Part shown: one piece after another, positions 18,369 to 28,800 of the stretch | How positions within the stretch are numbered: the first letter of the stretch is position 1 | How the letters are laid out: each line of letters begins with the position of its first letter | NCBI GenBank assembly: GCA_945881735.1 | Contig: CAMCVF010000008.1 | Location: forward strand, 1 to 64,000 | DNA: 64,000 nucleotides | Reading direction: 5' to 3' | DNA from: Methylotenera oryzisoli | GTDB lineage: Bacteria; Pseudomonadota; Gammaproteobacteria; Burkholderiales; Methylophilaceae | The notes under the pieces: generated by a model | Seen by the model: only the letters and a program-made list of their open reading frames with translations | The model's database searches: none | What the model was told of the DNA's origin: nothing | Position numbers and translations under genes: made by a program

Positions 18369-18407
18369 TGTGTATTTATCCTGAATTTTATGCCTTTTTG
18401 CTTGTGA

Positions 18408-19025
18408 TTACTTAGCTTTTTCTAGGCTTTGTTCAATGGTTTTTTTAATTGGGTAAGTTCTATCTAAGGCTTTTAGATATTCCACCAAATCCAGCGCATC
18501 GCGCGTTGCTACAATAGTAACGCCCGGTTTTGCATAAGCGGGTGGCAAGTTTAAAACCGCTTCACCTTCTTTTGCTGGTCCTTTACGCTCTACAAACATA
18601 AACGGAAATGCCGGCATAATAGAGCCAGGCATATAAGCGCGCGGTTGATATAAATGACCCAAATGCCAATCTTGTGATGGTTGGCGAGCGCCTATATTGA
18701 GCAAATCAGGGCCTGTACGCATTGTGCCTAACAAATGCACCTTGTCGTAAGCGTAATCAGCGGCGGTTGAAGCTCTTCCCCAACCGCGCTTGTCATCTGG
18801 TGCATATTTCGCATCGCGCGGTTGTTGAGAGTGGCAGTACACGCAGCCCATGCTCATATACACTTTGCGGCCATGCGCTTGCTGATCGGTGTAAGGTTTT
18901 AATTCAGCGGGTGCTTGCACATGTTTAAGCTGCACATAGGGCATTACCACTAAAGCTAATGTGGCAAACGCAATAATCACTAATGCGCCTGTAAATAGTT
19001 TTTTCTCATCAATATGGCCAGCCAT
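18408..19025 (-). CDS. ccoO: cbb3-type cytochrome c oxidase subunit II
   Basis: Mono-haem cytochrome c subunit that passes electrons from subunit III to CcoN. The N-terminal helix (LFTGALVIIAFATLALVVM) anchors it; the haem site is GCVYCHSQ, the standard CcoO motif (CxxCHSQ), and the Met ligand region lies in MPGSIMPAFPFMF. RTGPDLLNIGARQ and the DWHLGHLYQPR stretch are typical CcoO. At 205 aa it has the family length. It starts 2 bases after the ccoN stop, so translation is coupled. Confidence 0.95.
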   Translation of the reverse strand: MAGHIDEKKLFTGALVIIAFATLALVVMPYVQLKHVQAPAELKPYTDQQAHGRKVYMSMGCVYCHSQQPRDAKYAPDDKRGWGRASTAADYAYDKVHLLGTMRTGPDLLNIGARQPSQDWHLGHLYQPRAYMPGSIMPAFPFMFVERKGPAKEGEAVLNLPPAYAKPGVTIVATRDALDLVEYLKALDRTYPIKKTIEQSLEKAK

Positions 19026-19027
19026 CG

Positions 19028-20695
19028 TTAACCTCTCTTCAATTCTGTGGCGGCTACTTTAGCCTCTTTAATAAATGGAATATTTACATTTGGAATCAGC
19101 AAAGCAGGTTCTTTTTTAGTACCGTAACGCAGGCTGATTAATATAAAATGAATCATAAAAATCAGATGCCCCATAATCATTAATCCTCCGCCAATGGAGC
19201 GTGATTTTAAATAGGGCAACGTCACTAAAACCGAATCCATAAATGGTTTTGAAGCATCTACCATTGCGCTGCCTTGCAGCCAGCCGCCTGTAGTTAAACC
19301 AATAAAATAGACTGCAAAGCCCAAAGCTACTAGCCAAAAATGCGCGCTAATCATCCAAGGATGCGGCCATTCCCAATCCACAATTCTGGGCATAATAAAG
19401 TAGATCGAGCCAAACATCACCAAGGTGAAAAAGCCATACATACCCAAGTGAGCATGTGCTACTGTGTAGTGCGTGAAGTGCGTAATCACGTTAACTGAGC
19501 GCAAAGCTTCGAATGAGCCTTGAACCGATGCCGCTACATACAACATGGAACCCAGCACAATAAAGCGCAGCGTAGGAGAGTGAATAACCGCTTTTATATT
19601 GCCGCCCACTGTCATGTGGTGGTTAACCGCCACAGCAAACACAGGGATAATCATCATCATGGATTGCACGATAGAGAGTGTTACCATCCAAGTAGGTAGC
19701 GGGCCACCGATTAAATGATGACCGCCTACTTGTGAGTAAAAGAAAGCCAAGCACCAAAACCCTAGTAGCGATAAATTGTAAGAGTAAATTGGCCTACCTA
19801 AAACTTTAGGAATAAAGTAATAAGCAGCGCCCAAGCCAATTGGTGTAAACCACAAGCCTAATGCGTTGTGACCATACCACCAGTTCATGGCTGCGCCCTG
19901 TACACCAAAATGTAAGTCAGGGATGTTGGCGATAAAAAATAGAATCGGAAACCAAATTAATGCGGCACCAATATACCAAACCGATACATATAAGTGATCA
20001 ACTTTGCGATTGACTAGGGTTAAGAATAATGGCAAGCCCATTAATGCGCCGCCCAACACAATAAATATATCAATCTGCCATGGCATTTCTAACCATTCCA
20101 TGCCATCTGTGTAGCCCATACCAATCGCTGTCACACCACACATTAAGGCTACATGCCAAATTAACGCACCCCAATACACAAATTTGGCGCCAACCAGAGG
20201 CGTTTTGAGTAAGCGCGGAATCAACCATAAGCTAACACCTACTCCAGCCATAGAAGCCCAGCCATAAATCACTGAATTTAAATGAACGCTTCGCATGCGG
20301 CCAAATGTTAGCCATGCTTGAGACACCAGCCAATCAGGCTCATGTAGTTTAATAGATGCAATAATGGCCGCCGCGGAGCCAATAATTAACCAGCACATGG
20401 CTGTTAACAAACAGACAAAAGTAGGTAAGGCAGATGATTTATCAGCAATTAAACGATCGCTTAATTCTTTTTGCGTTAAGCTGGCATTAGTTTCTCCAGC
20501 GGCTTCTTGTAACTCATTATTCGTTTGGTTTGATGCGGGATCTTCTACCAAACCGATTTCATTTTTACCAAAAATAATGTGCGAAGCACTTTGTTTTGTA
20601 TTGAAAAAACCATTGGACATGGACCATATAAACACTAATAACCCAGTGACTGACACCAAAAATGTCAGTAATAAAATTAGGGCGGTACCATCCAT
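19028..20695 (-). CDS. ccoN: cbb3-type cytochrome c oxidase subunit I with CcoS-like N-terminus
   Basis: Catalytic haem b / haem b3-CuB subunit of the high-affinity terminal oxidase. Ligands seen: MRSVHLNSVIYGW, WWYGHNALGLWF, the CuB pair GGHHLIGG, and THFTHYTVAHAHLGMYGF for haem. Twelve or so membrane helices occupy about residues 90-545. Residues 1-50 look like CcoS, the small oxidase-assembly protein: a single helix (LILLLTFLVSVTGLLVFIW), then SNGFFNTKQSASHIIF, matching the CcoS pattern of an aromatic-Trp, Gly, Phe, two acidic/polar residues and A-x-x-I-L. A charged linker (52-88) joins the parts. 555 aa against about 475 for plain CcoN. First gene of the cluster; no FNR box is convincing upstream. 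Confidence 0.95.
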   Translation of the reverse strand: MDGTALILLLTFLVSVTGLLVFIWSMSNGFFNTKQSASHIIFGKNEIGLVEDPASNQTNNELQEAAGETNASLTQKELSDRLIADKSSALPTFVCLLTAMCWLIIGSAAAIIASIKLHEPDWLVSQAWLTFGRMRSVHLNSVIYGWASMAGVGVSLWLIPRLLKTPLVGAKFVYWGALIWHVALMCGVTAIGMGYTDGMEWLEMPWQIDIFIVLGGALMGLPLFLTLVNRKVDHLYVSVWYIGAALIWFPILFFIANIPDLHFGVQGAAMNWWYGHNALGLWFTPIGLGAAYYFIPKVLGRPIYSYNLSLLGFWCLAFFYSQVGGHHLIGGPLPTWMVTLSIVQSMMMIIPVFAVAVNHHMTVGGNIKAVIHSPTLRFIVLGSMLYVAASVQGSFEALRSVNVITHFTHYTVAHAHLGMYGFFTLVMFGSIYFIMPRIVDWEWPHPWMISAHFWLVALGFAVYFIGLTTGGWLQGSAMVDASKPFMDSVLVTLPYLKSRSIGGGLMIMGHLIFMIHFILISLRYGTKKEPALLIPNVNIPFIKEAKVAATELKRG

Positions 20696-21033
20696 TTTGC
20701 TAACCTCTAAGTAAATAACTTTTATAAAGTGAAATAATTTTTTAAATTTATTTTTGTACTAAGCAGACTACTAAAACAAATTAAAAGTTTAAAAAACCAA
20801 TTATTTTTTGACTAATCTGACATAAAAATTCTTAATGCTTAAAAATAATCAAATTGCCGCCATTATGTCTAAAAATGCAAAGACACGCTGACAAATTTTT
20901 AAAATTACCAATCTAAGTAAAATCATTAGTTACAAGTTATTAACAAATAGCGGTCGGCAAAAGGGGTTTTAAGGCGTTTGAGTAATCATCTGCAACACTT
21001 TAAATTAAGCAGAGACAAAACAGGAGAATTTAA
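20696..21033. other. AT-rich intergenic region, divergent promoters expected
   Basis: A 338-base, very AT-rich spacer between divergent ccoN and the glycine-zipper gene. It must hold both promoters. I looked for a TTGATnnnnATCAA-type FNR/Anr site for the oxidase and found none that fits. No small gene is supported. Confidence 0.4.
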
Positions 21034-21675
21034 ATGCGTCAAACACTATTATTAGGTTTAATTGCGGCAACGGTTTCAATGCCAACTTTGGCTAATGATG
21101 ATTATGAAGACCTCGCACGAGTGATTTCAGTCAGCCCACAAATTGAGCGCGTGAATAGCCCGCGTCAAGAATGTCGTACCGATTACGTACGTGAAAGTTA
21201 TTATGAAGCGCCACAACGCTCATTAGGTGGTGCCATTATAGGAGGTATTGCGGGCGGATTATTAGGTAATACAGTTGGACGCGGTAGTGGCCGTGTAGCG
21301 GCCGCTGCTGTTGGTGCTGGTGTTGGTGCCATTATTGGTGACCGCGTAGATAATAATCGCCCAGGTTATGGCCGTGAACGTGTTGAAACACGCCCAGTAG
21401 AACGCTGCGTAACAGTAGATAATTGGCAAAATTTACCAGCTGGCTATTTGGTAAATTATGAATACAATGGACGCCAATACTCAACTATAATGGAAAGAGA
21501 TCCGGGCCGTTATGTGCCAGTGCAAGTGGCGGTAAGGTCGGGTGGTTATATTTCAAATGTGAGCTATCAACCAGCAACTTGGGATAATGACAGATTGGGT
21601 GACGATAGAAAAGACAAGCGCGACCGTGGTAATGCTCATGGGCATCGCAAAAATAAAGATCGTCAATATTGGTAA
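21034..21675 (+). CDS. exported glycine-zipper 2TM domain protein
   Basis: A 213-aa envelope protein. Residues 1-20 are a signal peptide ending TLA-ND. Residues about 66-110 are a glycine zipper: repeats of GG/AxxG in GGAIIGGIAGGLLGNTVG and AAAVGAGVGAIIGDRV, typical of membrane-inserting outer-membrane proteins related to the 17-kDa surface antigen and SlyB families. There is no lipobox Cys at the cleavage site, so it is probably not a lipoprotein. The C-terminus is strongly basic and low-complexity. ATG 21034 has AGGAG about 8 bases upstream. Followed by a strong terminator, so monocistronic. Function unknown; envelope integrity is the usual guess. Confidence 0.8.
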   Translation: MRQTLLLGLIAATVSMPTLANDDYEDLARVISVSPQIERVNSPRQECRTDYVRESYYEAPQRSLGGAIIGGIAGGLLGNTVGRGSGRVAAAAVGAGVGAIIGDRVDNNRPGYGRERVETRPVERCVTVDNWQNLPAGYLVNYEYNGRQYSTIMERDPGRYVPVQVAVRSGGYISNVSYQPATWDNDRLGDDRKDKRDRGNAHGHRKNKDRQYW

Positions 21676-21690
21676 TCTGTTAAGTTGCTT

Positions 21691-21725
21691 AAAAGCCGTC
21701 TCGGCATTAAAGATACGGCTTTTTT
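21691..21725 (+). terminator. rho-independent terminator
   Basis: The stem AAAAGCCGT / ACGGCTTTT with a 15-base loop is followed by more T residues, 15 bases after the glycine-zipper gene. Confidence 0.75.
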
Positions 21726-21821
21726 ATGCATCAATGCTAAGCAAAATAAATGGGTTGAAACACACGCCTAATTAAAATCATCTACATTAGATATAAACAA
21801 TCAAGTGTTAAAATATTTAAT

Positions 21822-22322
21822 ATGTTTGATTTCCTTAAGAAAATATTCCAACCCGTATTGCCACATGCCGCACTAGCTTGGCAGCAAGTGGGTAATCAGC
21901 CCGAAAATGCTTATTGGCTATATGCCGCGCCTGTGCATTTGGTGTTGCAACGCGATAGCTTTAGCTTGCTAGCACCAGTGCCTATGCCATTGGATTTAGA
22001 AGAGGTAGAGGCTTTGACGAGCACCCTCAATACGCACTTTGCCGCTGATGGCATGCAGTTTTTCTGGCATCAGCAACAATGGTTTTTGCGTTTACAGCAA
22101 AACCCTGATATTTCAACCGTTCACCCACAAAAAGTTATTAATCAGGATATCAATGCCTTCTTACCAACAGGCAAAGGTGCTAGCGCTTGGGCGAGTTTTC
22201 AAAATGAGCTGCAAATGTTGTTATTTGAGCACCCTGTGAATATGGCACGTGAAAAAAAGCGGCTTCCAGCAGTGAACAGCATATGGTGCTTTGGTGGTGG
22301 TCAGTTTGAAAAGGTGACTTAA
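21822..22322 (+). CDS. RpfE-like protein upstream of recJ
   Basis: A 166-aa soluble protein. The pattern WLYAAPVHLVLQRD in the N-terminal half and the C-terminal LPAVNSIWCFGGG recall the RpfE family, whose genes sit next to recJ in Xanthomonas and in many betaproteobacteria, and the order here is the same (9 bases before recJ). RpfE-type proteins show a distant relation to cofactor-independent phosphoglycerate mutases, but catalytic metal ligands are not apparent in this short protein. The biochemical role is unknown; cotranscription with recJ-tamA-tamB is likely. Confidence 0.65.
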   Translation: MFDFLKKIFQPVLPHAALAWQQVGNQPENAYWLYAAPVHLVLQRDSFSLLAPVPMPLDLEEVEALTSTLNTHFAADGMQFFWHQQQWFLRLQQNPDISTVHPQKVINQDINAFLPTGKGASAWASFQNELQMLLFEHPVNMAREKKRLPAVNSIWCFGGGQFEKVT

Positions 22323-22330
22323 TAAATTTT

Positions 22331-24031
22331 ATGCAAATTAAATCACGCCCATTTAATCAAACCACTGTTGATATGCTGATTACAGCGGGTCATCCCCCCT
22401 TTCTGGCAAGGCTTTATGCGGCACGAGGGGTTGAGCATGTCAGCGAGTTAGAAACAACGCTGGTCAATATTATTCCGCCAGAACAGCTTACTAATAACGT
22501 GCAAATGGCGGCTTTATTGGCTGATGCGGTGATTGCCAATAAAAAAATACTGGTAATAGGCGATTACGATGCTGATGGCGCTACGGCCACAGCAGTCGCT
22601 GTAAAAGGCTTGCGCCTGTTTGTGCAAGTATTAAATTCGGCCAGTGAAATTGATTTTTTGGTGCCGAACCGTTTTGAGTATGGTTATGGCTTAACCCCAG
22701 AGATTGTGACACTCGCTTCCACTTTAACGCCAGATGTTTTAGTGACGGTTGATAATGGCATTGCAAGTTGCGAAGGTGTGCTAGCGGCAAATCAGTTGGG
22801 TATACAGGTGTTGATTACCGATCACCATTTACCAGCAGATAACGCGCCGCAAGCAGCTTGTATTGTGAACCCTAATCAACATGGATGCGATTTTAAAAGC
22901 AAGAATTTAGCAGGCGTTGGCGTCATGTTTTATGTGTTGTTGGCACTACGTGCCGAGTTGCGCAAGCGTGGAATTTTTGAAAACCAGTCGGAGCCTAACA
23001 TAAGTAGTTTATTAGATTTGGTTGCATTGGGTACAGTGGCCGATTTAGTCAAATTAGATGCCAATAACCGTATACTGGTAGAGCAAGGTTTGCGTCGCAT
23101 TCGTGCTGGCGCTTGTTCCGCTGGCATTACGGCATTGCTTCAAGTAGCGGGGCGCGAACCCAACAAAACATCGGCACAAGATTTAGGTTTTTATGTTGGG
23201 CCAAGGCTAAATGCCGCTGGGAGATTAGATGATATGCGGTTGGGTATTGCGTGTTTGTTGGCGGAAGATGCAGCAGAAGCTTTACAAAAAGCGCAAACGT
23301 TGCATGAGCTGAATATGGAACGACGCAATATTGAAGCCGATATGCAAGACAGCGCCTTGGCTATTTTAGAAAATATCGCCGTTAGTGCGCAGTTTAGTAT
23401 CAGCTTATTTAACGCCGATTGGCACCAAGGTGTGATTGGTATTCTGGCTTCACGTTTAAAAGAGCGTTATCACCTCCCAGCCATTGTATTTGCAGAAGGT
23501 AGCGATGGTTTATTGAAAGGCTCTGGCCGTTCAATAGCCAGTTTGCATTTGCGCGATGCGTTGGATTTAGTCACCAAACGGCATCCAAATTTAATTATAA
23601 AATTTGGTGGCCATGCCATGGCGGCAGGCTTAACCATCAAAAAAAACGATATTTTGGCATTTGAAGCCGCGTTTGAAGCGGTGGTAAAAAGCTTAATAAC
23701 CGAAGCCGATTTGCAAGCGGTAATGGAAACCGATGGTGGCTTGCAAAGCCATGAAGTAAGCCTGCAAACGGCACAGTTATTAGCCAAGCAAGTTTGGGGG
23801 CAGGGTTTCCAGCAGCCTGTGTTCTTTGACGAATTTCAAGTGATTAATCAGCGTGTTGTGGGCGAAAAGCACCTTAAATTGATACTGGAAAAAGACCAAA
23901 AACGCTTTGATGCGATTTATTTTAATCAGTATGGATTCCTGCCAGAACAAGTTTCTGCCGCTTACACGTTAGAAGCCAATGAATACAAAGGTTTGCAAAC
24001 GGTTCAGTTACAGTTGAAATATGCGACTTAG
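22331..24031 (+). CDS. recJ: single-stranded-DNA-specific exonuclease RecJ
   Basis: 5'-3' ssDNA exonuclease of recombination and mismatch repair (RecF pathway). It belongs to the DHH superfamily: motif I IGDYDADGATATA near residue 76, motif III ITDHHLP near 158, and the DHHA1 motif FGGHAMAAGLT near 430 are all present, with a C-terminal OB-type domain after that. Length 566 agrees with the family (577 in E. coli). The last 11 bases overlap the start of tamA, so the two are translated together. Confidence 0.97.
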   Translation: MQIKSRPFNQTTVDMLITAGHPPFLARLYAARGVEHVSELETTLVNIIPPEQLTNNVQMAALLADAVIANKKILVIGDYDADGATATAVAVKGLRLFVQVLNSASEIDFLVPNRFEYGYGLTPEIVTLASTLTPDVLVTVDNGIASCEGVLAANQLGIQVLITDHHLPADNAPQAACIVNPNQHGCDFKSKNLAGVGVMFYVLLALRAELRKRGIFENQSEPNISSLLDLVALGTVADLVKLDANNRILVEQGLRRIRAGACSAGITALLQVAGREPNKTSAQDLGFYVGPRLNAAGRLDDMRLGIACLLAEDAAEALQKAQTLHELNMERRNIEADMQDSALAILENIAVSAQFSISLFNADWHQGVIGILASRLKERYHLPAIVFAEGSDGLLKGSGRSIASLHLRDALDLVTKRHPNLIIKFGGHAMAAGLTIKKNDILAFEAAFEAVVKSLITEADLQAVMETDGGLQSHEVSLQTAQLLAKQVWGQGFQQPVFFDEFQVINQRVVGEKHLKLILEKDQKRFDAIYFNQYGFLPEQVSAAYTLEANEYKGLQTVQLQLKYAT

Positions 24032-25844
24032 CAGTCAGCATTACCTTTTATGGTTGGTTATAAGCATGATTAGCGTGTTTTGCACGCCCTTACATGCAGT
24101 AGAGGGTGATTACAGCGTTGAAATTTCGGTGTTAGAAGATGCGCAAGTTAGCCAAGCGCAAACCAGTGAGGCCCAAAAATTTGATGAAAACACGCTATTA
24201 ACCAATTTGTTAAAACAGCATTTGGACATTGTAAAGTGGCGTGATAACCCGCGCATGTCTCCCGCCGAATGGTTGCGATTGTATCAAGCAACGCCACAAG
24301 CGATTGCCGACTTGCTGGCTACAGAAGGGTATTTTTCACCTGAAATAATCCCTTCAATCGATACTGTTGCAGGCATTTCGCAGGCCAAGTTTTTGGTGAA
24401 TGCTGGCAAGCCTACCTTAGTTAGCAAGGTAGATTTAAACTTTACTGGCGATATTTTGAAGCAAGATGCGGCCAACTTAACGACTAGAACCGCCACCATT
24501 GAAAGCTTGAAGCAAAACTGGTTGTTGCAAACAGGTGCGGTATTTAAACAAACCAACTGGAACCAAGCCAAGCGCCGATTACTGATTAATTTGTTGGTAG
24601 AGCGTTATCCAAACGCTAGCATTAGGGCCAGTAAGGCAGAGGTGGATACAGCGTTAAATACGGTAGCCATTAGCCTTGAAGTCGATAGCGGTCAGAGCTT
24701 TACCTTTGGTGAGCTAATATTGGAAGGTTTAATCCACTATCCTGCCAGTATTATTCAGGATTTAAATCGCATAAAACCAGGTTCCACATTTAGCCAGGCA
24801 AGGTTACAAGCTTTACAGACACGTTTAGAAGAAAGTGGTTATTTTTATGGTGTAGAGGTGACAGCAAATACAGCAACGGCAGTCAATGATGTTGTGCCAG
24901 TGAAAGTTGTAGTGCAAGAAAACCCATCTATTAAAGTGGGTGCTGGCGCAGGTTACAGCACCAATACCGGCGCGCGTGCGCAACTTACCTATGATGACTT
25001 AAACTTATTAAATCGTGGTTGGCGCTTAACCAGCAGCTTAAAACCAGAGCAGCGTGTACAATCTTTAAGCGCGCTGGTTCGCTTGCCTACTGATAGCGAC
25101 GGCTATCGTGATAGCTTTAATGCCGGATTAGAGCGCAGAGTGATTGAGGGCCAAATTACCAGTTCTGGCCAAACTGGCGTTAATCGAAGTTGGGGTCCAC
25201 GCCGAACAGAGCAAACTGTTGGTGCCGCTTATTTGGTTGAGCATCAAGTGCTGGATGATGCGCCATCGGCCACCAAAAGTGTGGCTACTTTATCTTACGG
25301 CATTACTTTACGGCGCACTGATAATGACCGTAACCCAACACTTGGCTATTTGTTTAATACGCAATTAGCCGTAGCGCCTATAGAGCAACTTTCCAGCGGC
25401 CGCTTTGTACAAACCTATGCCAAAGTCCAGGGTTATTACCCTATTACCAAGTCAACGCAGCTAATTGCTAGAGCAGAAATAGCTGCAGTCAGCGGTAAGA
25501 ATAGCGCCCCAGCTGCGTTTTTATTCCGCGCTGGCGGCGATCAATCAATACGCGGCTATGCCTTTGAGAGTCTGGGTGTGCGTGAGGGAGATGCCATAGT
25601 TGGCGGCTGCTATTTGGCAATAGGTAGTGTAGAGGTGATTCAATGGCTGACTCAGCAATGGGGCGCGGCACTATTTGTGGATGCTGGTAATGCAGCCAAT
25701 ACTTTGCAAGATTTAAAACCTGTTTATGGCTATGGATTGGGCGCGCGTTGGAAAAGTCCGATTGGAGCAATTGGTGGCGATATTGCGTATGGTGAGGCAA
25801 CTGGCGAATACCGCCTGCATTTTAATCTAGGTGTGGCATTTTGA
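24021..25844 (+). CDS. tamA: autotransporter assembly complex outer-membrane protein TamA
   Basis: Omp85-superfamily outer-membrane barrel that, with TamB, helps insert outer-membrane proteins. It has a signal peptide (residues 1-26), POTRA-like repeats up to about residue 310 (for example VEVDSGQSFTFGELILEG) and a C-terminal 16-strand barrel. The conserved barrel element FRAGGDQSIRGYAFESLG near residue 500 is the lid-lock/RGD-like Omp85 signature (here RGY), and the C-terminal residue is Phe. 607 aa is normal. It overlaps recJ by 11 bases and tamB by 4 bases. Confidence 0.92.
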   Translation: MRLSSQHYLLWLVISMISVFCTPLHAVEGDYSVEISVLEDAQVSQAQTSEAQKFDENTLLTNLLKQHLDIVKWRDNPRMSPAEWLRLYQATPQAIADLLATEGYFSPEIIPSIDTVAGISQAKFLVNAGKPTLVSKVDLNFTGDILKQDAANLTTRTATIESLKQNWLLQTGAVFKQTNWNQAKRRLLINLLVERYPNASIRASKAEVDTALNTVAISLEVDSGQSFTFGELILEGLIHYPASIIQDLNRIKPGSTFSQARLQALQTRLEESGYFYGVEVTANTATAVNDVVPVKVVVQENPSIKVGAGAGYSTNTGARAQLTYDDLNLLNRGWRLTSSLKPEQRVQSLSALVRLPTDSDGYRDSFNAGLERRVIEGQITSSGQTGVNRSWGPRRTEQTVGAAYLVEHQVLDDAPSATKSVATLSYGITLRRTDNDRNPTLGYLFNTQLAVAPIEQLSSGRFVQTYAKVQGYYPITKSTQLIARAEIAAVSGKNSAPAAFLFRAGGDQSIRGYAFESLGVREGDAIVGGCYLAIGSVEVIQWLTQQWGAALFVDAGNAANTLQDLKPVYGYGLGARWKSPIGAIGGDIAYGEATGEYRLHFNLGVAF

Positions 25845-28800
25845 GTTTAGCTAATAAAACAATCTGGCGTTATGCAAAAGCGCTATTGCTCAGCGTTGTC
25901 TTACTGATGTTTACGCCCGCTCAAGGCGAAATGACCATCCATGGCAGCTCTAATTTGGATAAACTTGATTATGATGTCGATAATATCAACTTTAAATTAA
26001 GCAAACTAGAATCGCGCTGGCAGTTATCTCCATTTGACAGTAGTTTGCTAGTGGAAAAAATGCGCGCAAAACGATTGGTAATCACCTTGCGTGATACCAA
26101 AAAGAAAGCTGATAAATCAGGCTTGCCAGAGCGCATTAACATGCCTTTTCCTTTGCGAATTCAGCAAGCTGAAGTCATGGAGTTGGTGATTGTGACACCA
26201 ACCGAAACCTATATACTAAATAATGTTCAATTTCATTTAAAAGCCGATAGCAAAACCATACATCTCAATTATTTCCGTGCCGCTACGCCATATGGGCAAG
26301 CGCAAATGCAACTTACTATGCAAAATGAACGCCCATTTGTATTAACCGGTGAGGCCAGCATTAAGCAAGCTAGCCAAGATGGTAGTTTGGCATACAATAT
26401 TAAAACGCTACTTGCCGGCGATTTATATAGTCTGAAATTTGAGCTAAGCCCTCTTTTAGTGAATGAAAATAATCAGCTGGCTTTAGAGCAAAATGCAGTA
26501 AATGAATTGATAGCCGCAAACATACAAATTAACGGTGAAGTTGGATTAGCTAATGATTACCCACTTGAATTGCATGCGCAAATGAGCAATTTCAAGCCTG
26601 AAAAATTAGGCGCTTACCCTGCAGGTATTCTGAATATTGATGTAGATGTACAAGGCAATTTGGGCAAGCAAACTGGCTTGCAAGTAAAAATATTGGCTAA
26701 AGATAGCTATTTGCAAGCCGATAATGCCAAACAACGCTTGACGCTTTTAGGTAATTTTGTGGTAGATGGTAGTCAAATAAATGCGATTGATTTAAATGCC
26801 AATATCGCCAGTAATATCTTTAAAATAAAAGGCAATTTAGGTGCAGCAGATAGCGTACTAGAGTGGCAGGCGGATTTACCAGAACTAAGTGCGTTTTGTC
26901 TTGAACTTTCGGGCCAAGCAACTGCTAGCGGCAAAGTGATTGGGGCATTTGGTCAATTAACCCTGCGCCTAAAGTTGGCGGCACAAAAATTACAATTGCC
27001 AAACAAATTCCAGCTCGAAAAATTAGATGGGCAAGCAACAATTTCAGCTGATACCAATGGACTAGTAGATGCTACATTCAATGCGGATGGTTTAAAAGTG
27101 GCACAAAATCCTGTGATGAATGCCGCGCTCAGCTTGCAAGGAACGCATGCGGTGCATCGCCTCAAATTAAGCGTTGCTTCTCAACAAAAAATCGTGCCAT
27201 TTCAATTTGATACCCTTTTAGAAGGCGGTTTAAAAGGTGAAACTTGGCAGGGCTTTATTCAAAGTTTGCAATTAAAAGGCGAAACGCCTGTGACTTTGCA
27301 AGCAAGTGCAAGATTGAGCGCTACTCTTCAAGATGTCGAGTTGGGCAACGCTGTATTGCAACTTAAAAAAGGCCGATTGGAAATCAACAGTTTGCATGGA
27401 GGCAGAAAGGGATTTGTAAGCCAAGGCAAACTTAGCGAGCTTGCTTTAGATGATATCCCGCCAAGTGTGTTTACATTACCCCCTAACTTAAAGGGAAAGC
27501 CTGTCTTTTCAGGCTATTGGATTATTAACGCGATGGAATCAGTTAATGCGCAAGCACAGTTCAAACTGGATTCTGGCGATTTAAGCTTAAGCGATTCGAC
27601 AGGTATAGCCAAGCCACTGGGGTTACAAAACTTAAGCGCAGATTTAAAAGTCATTAATAATCAAGCTGATTTGATGTGGTTGTTGGATGGCAAACAATTT
27701 GGGCATTTTGATGGGCATGTGACAACAATGCTCACCAAAGTTGAGTCTGGATTTGCACTAATGGCAAACGCACCGCTAAAAATCAATAGCATTGCACAGA
27801 TCAATACCTTGGCTTGGCTTCCATTATCCGAAACGATGGCCGATGTGCAATTGGATGGTGCTTTAACAATGACGCTAAGCGCCGATGGCACTATGCAAAA
27901 ACCTAATTTACGCGGCAACGCAGCGGGTAAAAATCTACAACTTTTGCTGCCTTCACAAGGTGTTTCGTTAACAGAAGGAACTCTGCAAGCCAGCTTTGAA
28001 AATGATGTATTGCAAATTAAAGAAGCGATTTGGAAGGGTGGTAGCGGTTATGTCCGCACAAATGGCACATTACAATTTATGAAAAACCAGCCAAAAGTAG
28101 CTTTAAATTGGCAAGCAGAACAATTTACGTTGTTATCTGGTGCGGATAGATTGTTACTACTTAACGGTTCAGGCCAGACAACTTTAGCCGATGATTTGCT
28201 GACCATTTCAGGCGATTTTAAAGTGCTGAAAGGCTTGGTGGGATTGCCCGATGATGATGTGCCAAAGCTGGCAGATGATGTAGTGGTGCTTGGGCGTAGC
28301 GAGTTCGTTAATGAAGATGAGTTAAAAATATTGCTGAATAATCTACGCATTGATTTAGGTGATGATTTTAAACTGCACGGCCGCGGCTTAGATGCGCAAT
28401 TGTATGGTACTGTGACACTGGCAGGCTTAACTCAATATCTACCGCACACTGAAGGAACAATCCGCATTAGAAAAGGTACTTATACGGCGTATGGCCAAAT
28501 TCTTAATATCACGCGGGGTGTGATTGCATTTACAGGGCCAATTGATAACCCTAGTTTGAACATTCGCGCCATGCGCAATGCCCCATCGAACAATTACAGA
28601 GTTATCAAAAGTAATGCCGAAACTACCAGCAATAATGATGCAGTGACTGGTAGTAACTTTAGTCAAACAACATCTAGCAACTTGCAAAATGTAAATGCAG
28701 GCGTAGAAATTACCGGAAATGGCTTAAATCCTGCAGTTAAATTGGTATCAGAGCCTAACGTGCCAGACACTGAAAAGCTATCTTGGCTATTGTTAGGTCG

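Noticed and set aside
20696-21033. FNR/Anr site upstream of ccoN
   Set aside because: No TTGAT-N4-ATCAA-like match was found, although cbb3 genes are often so controlled.
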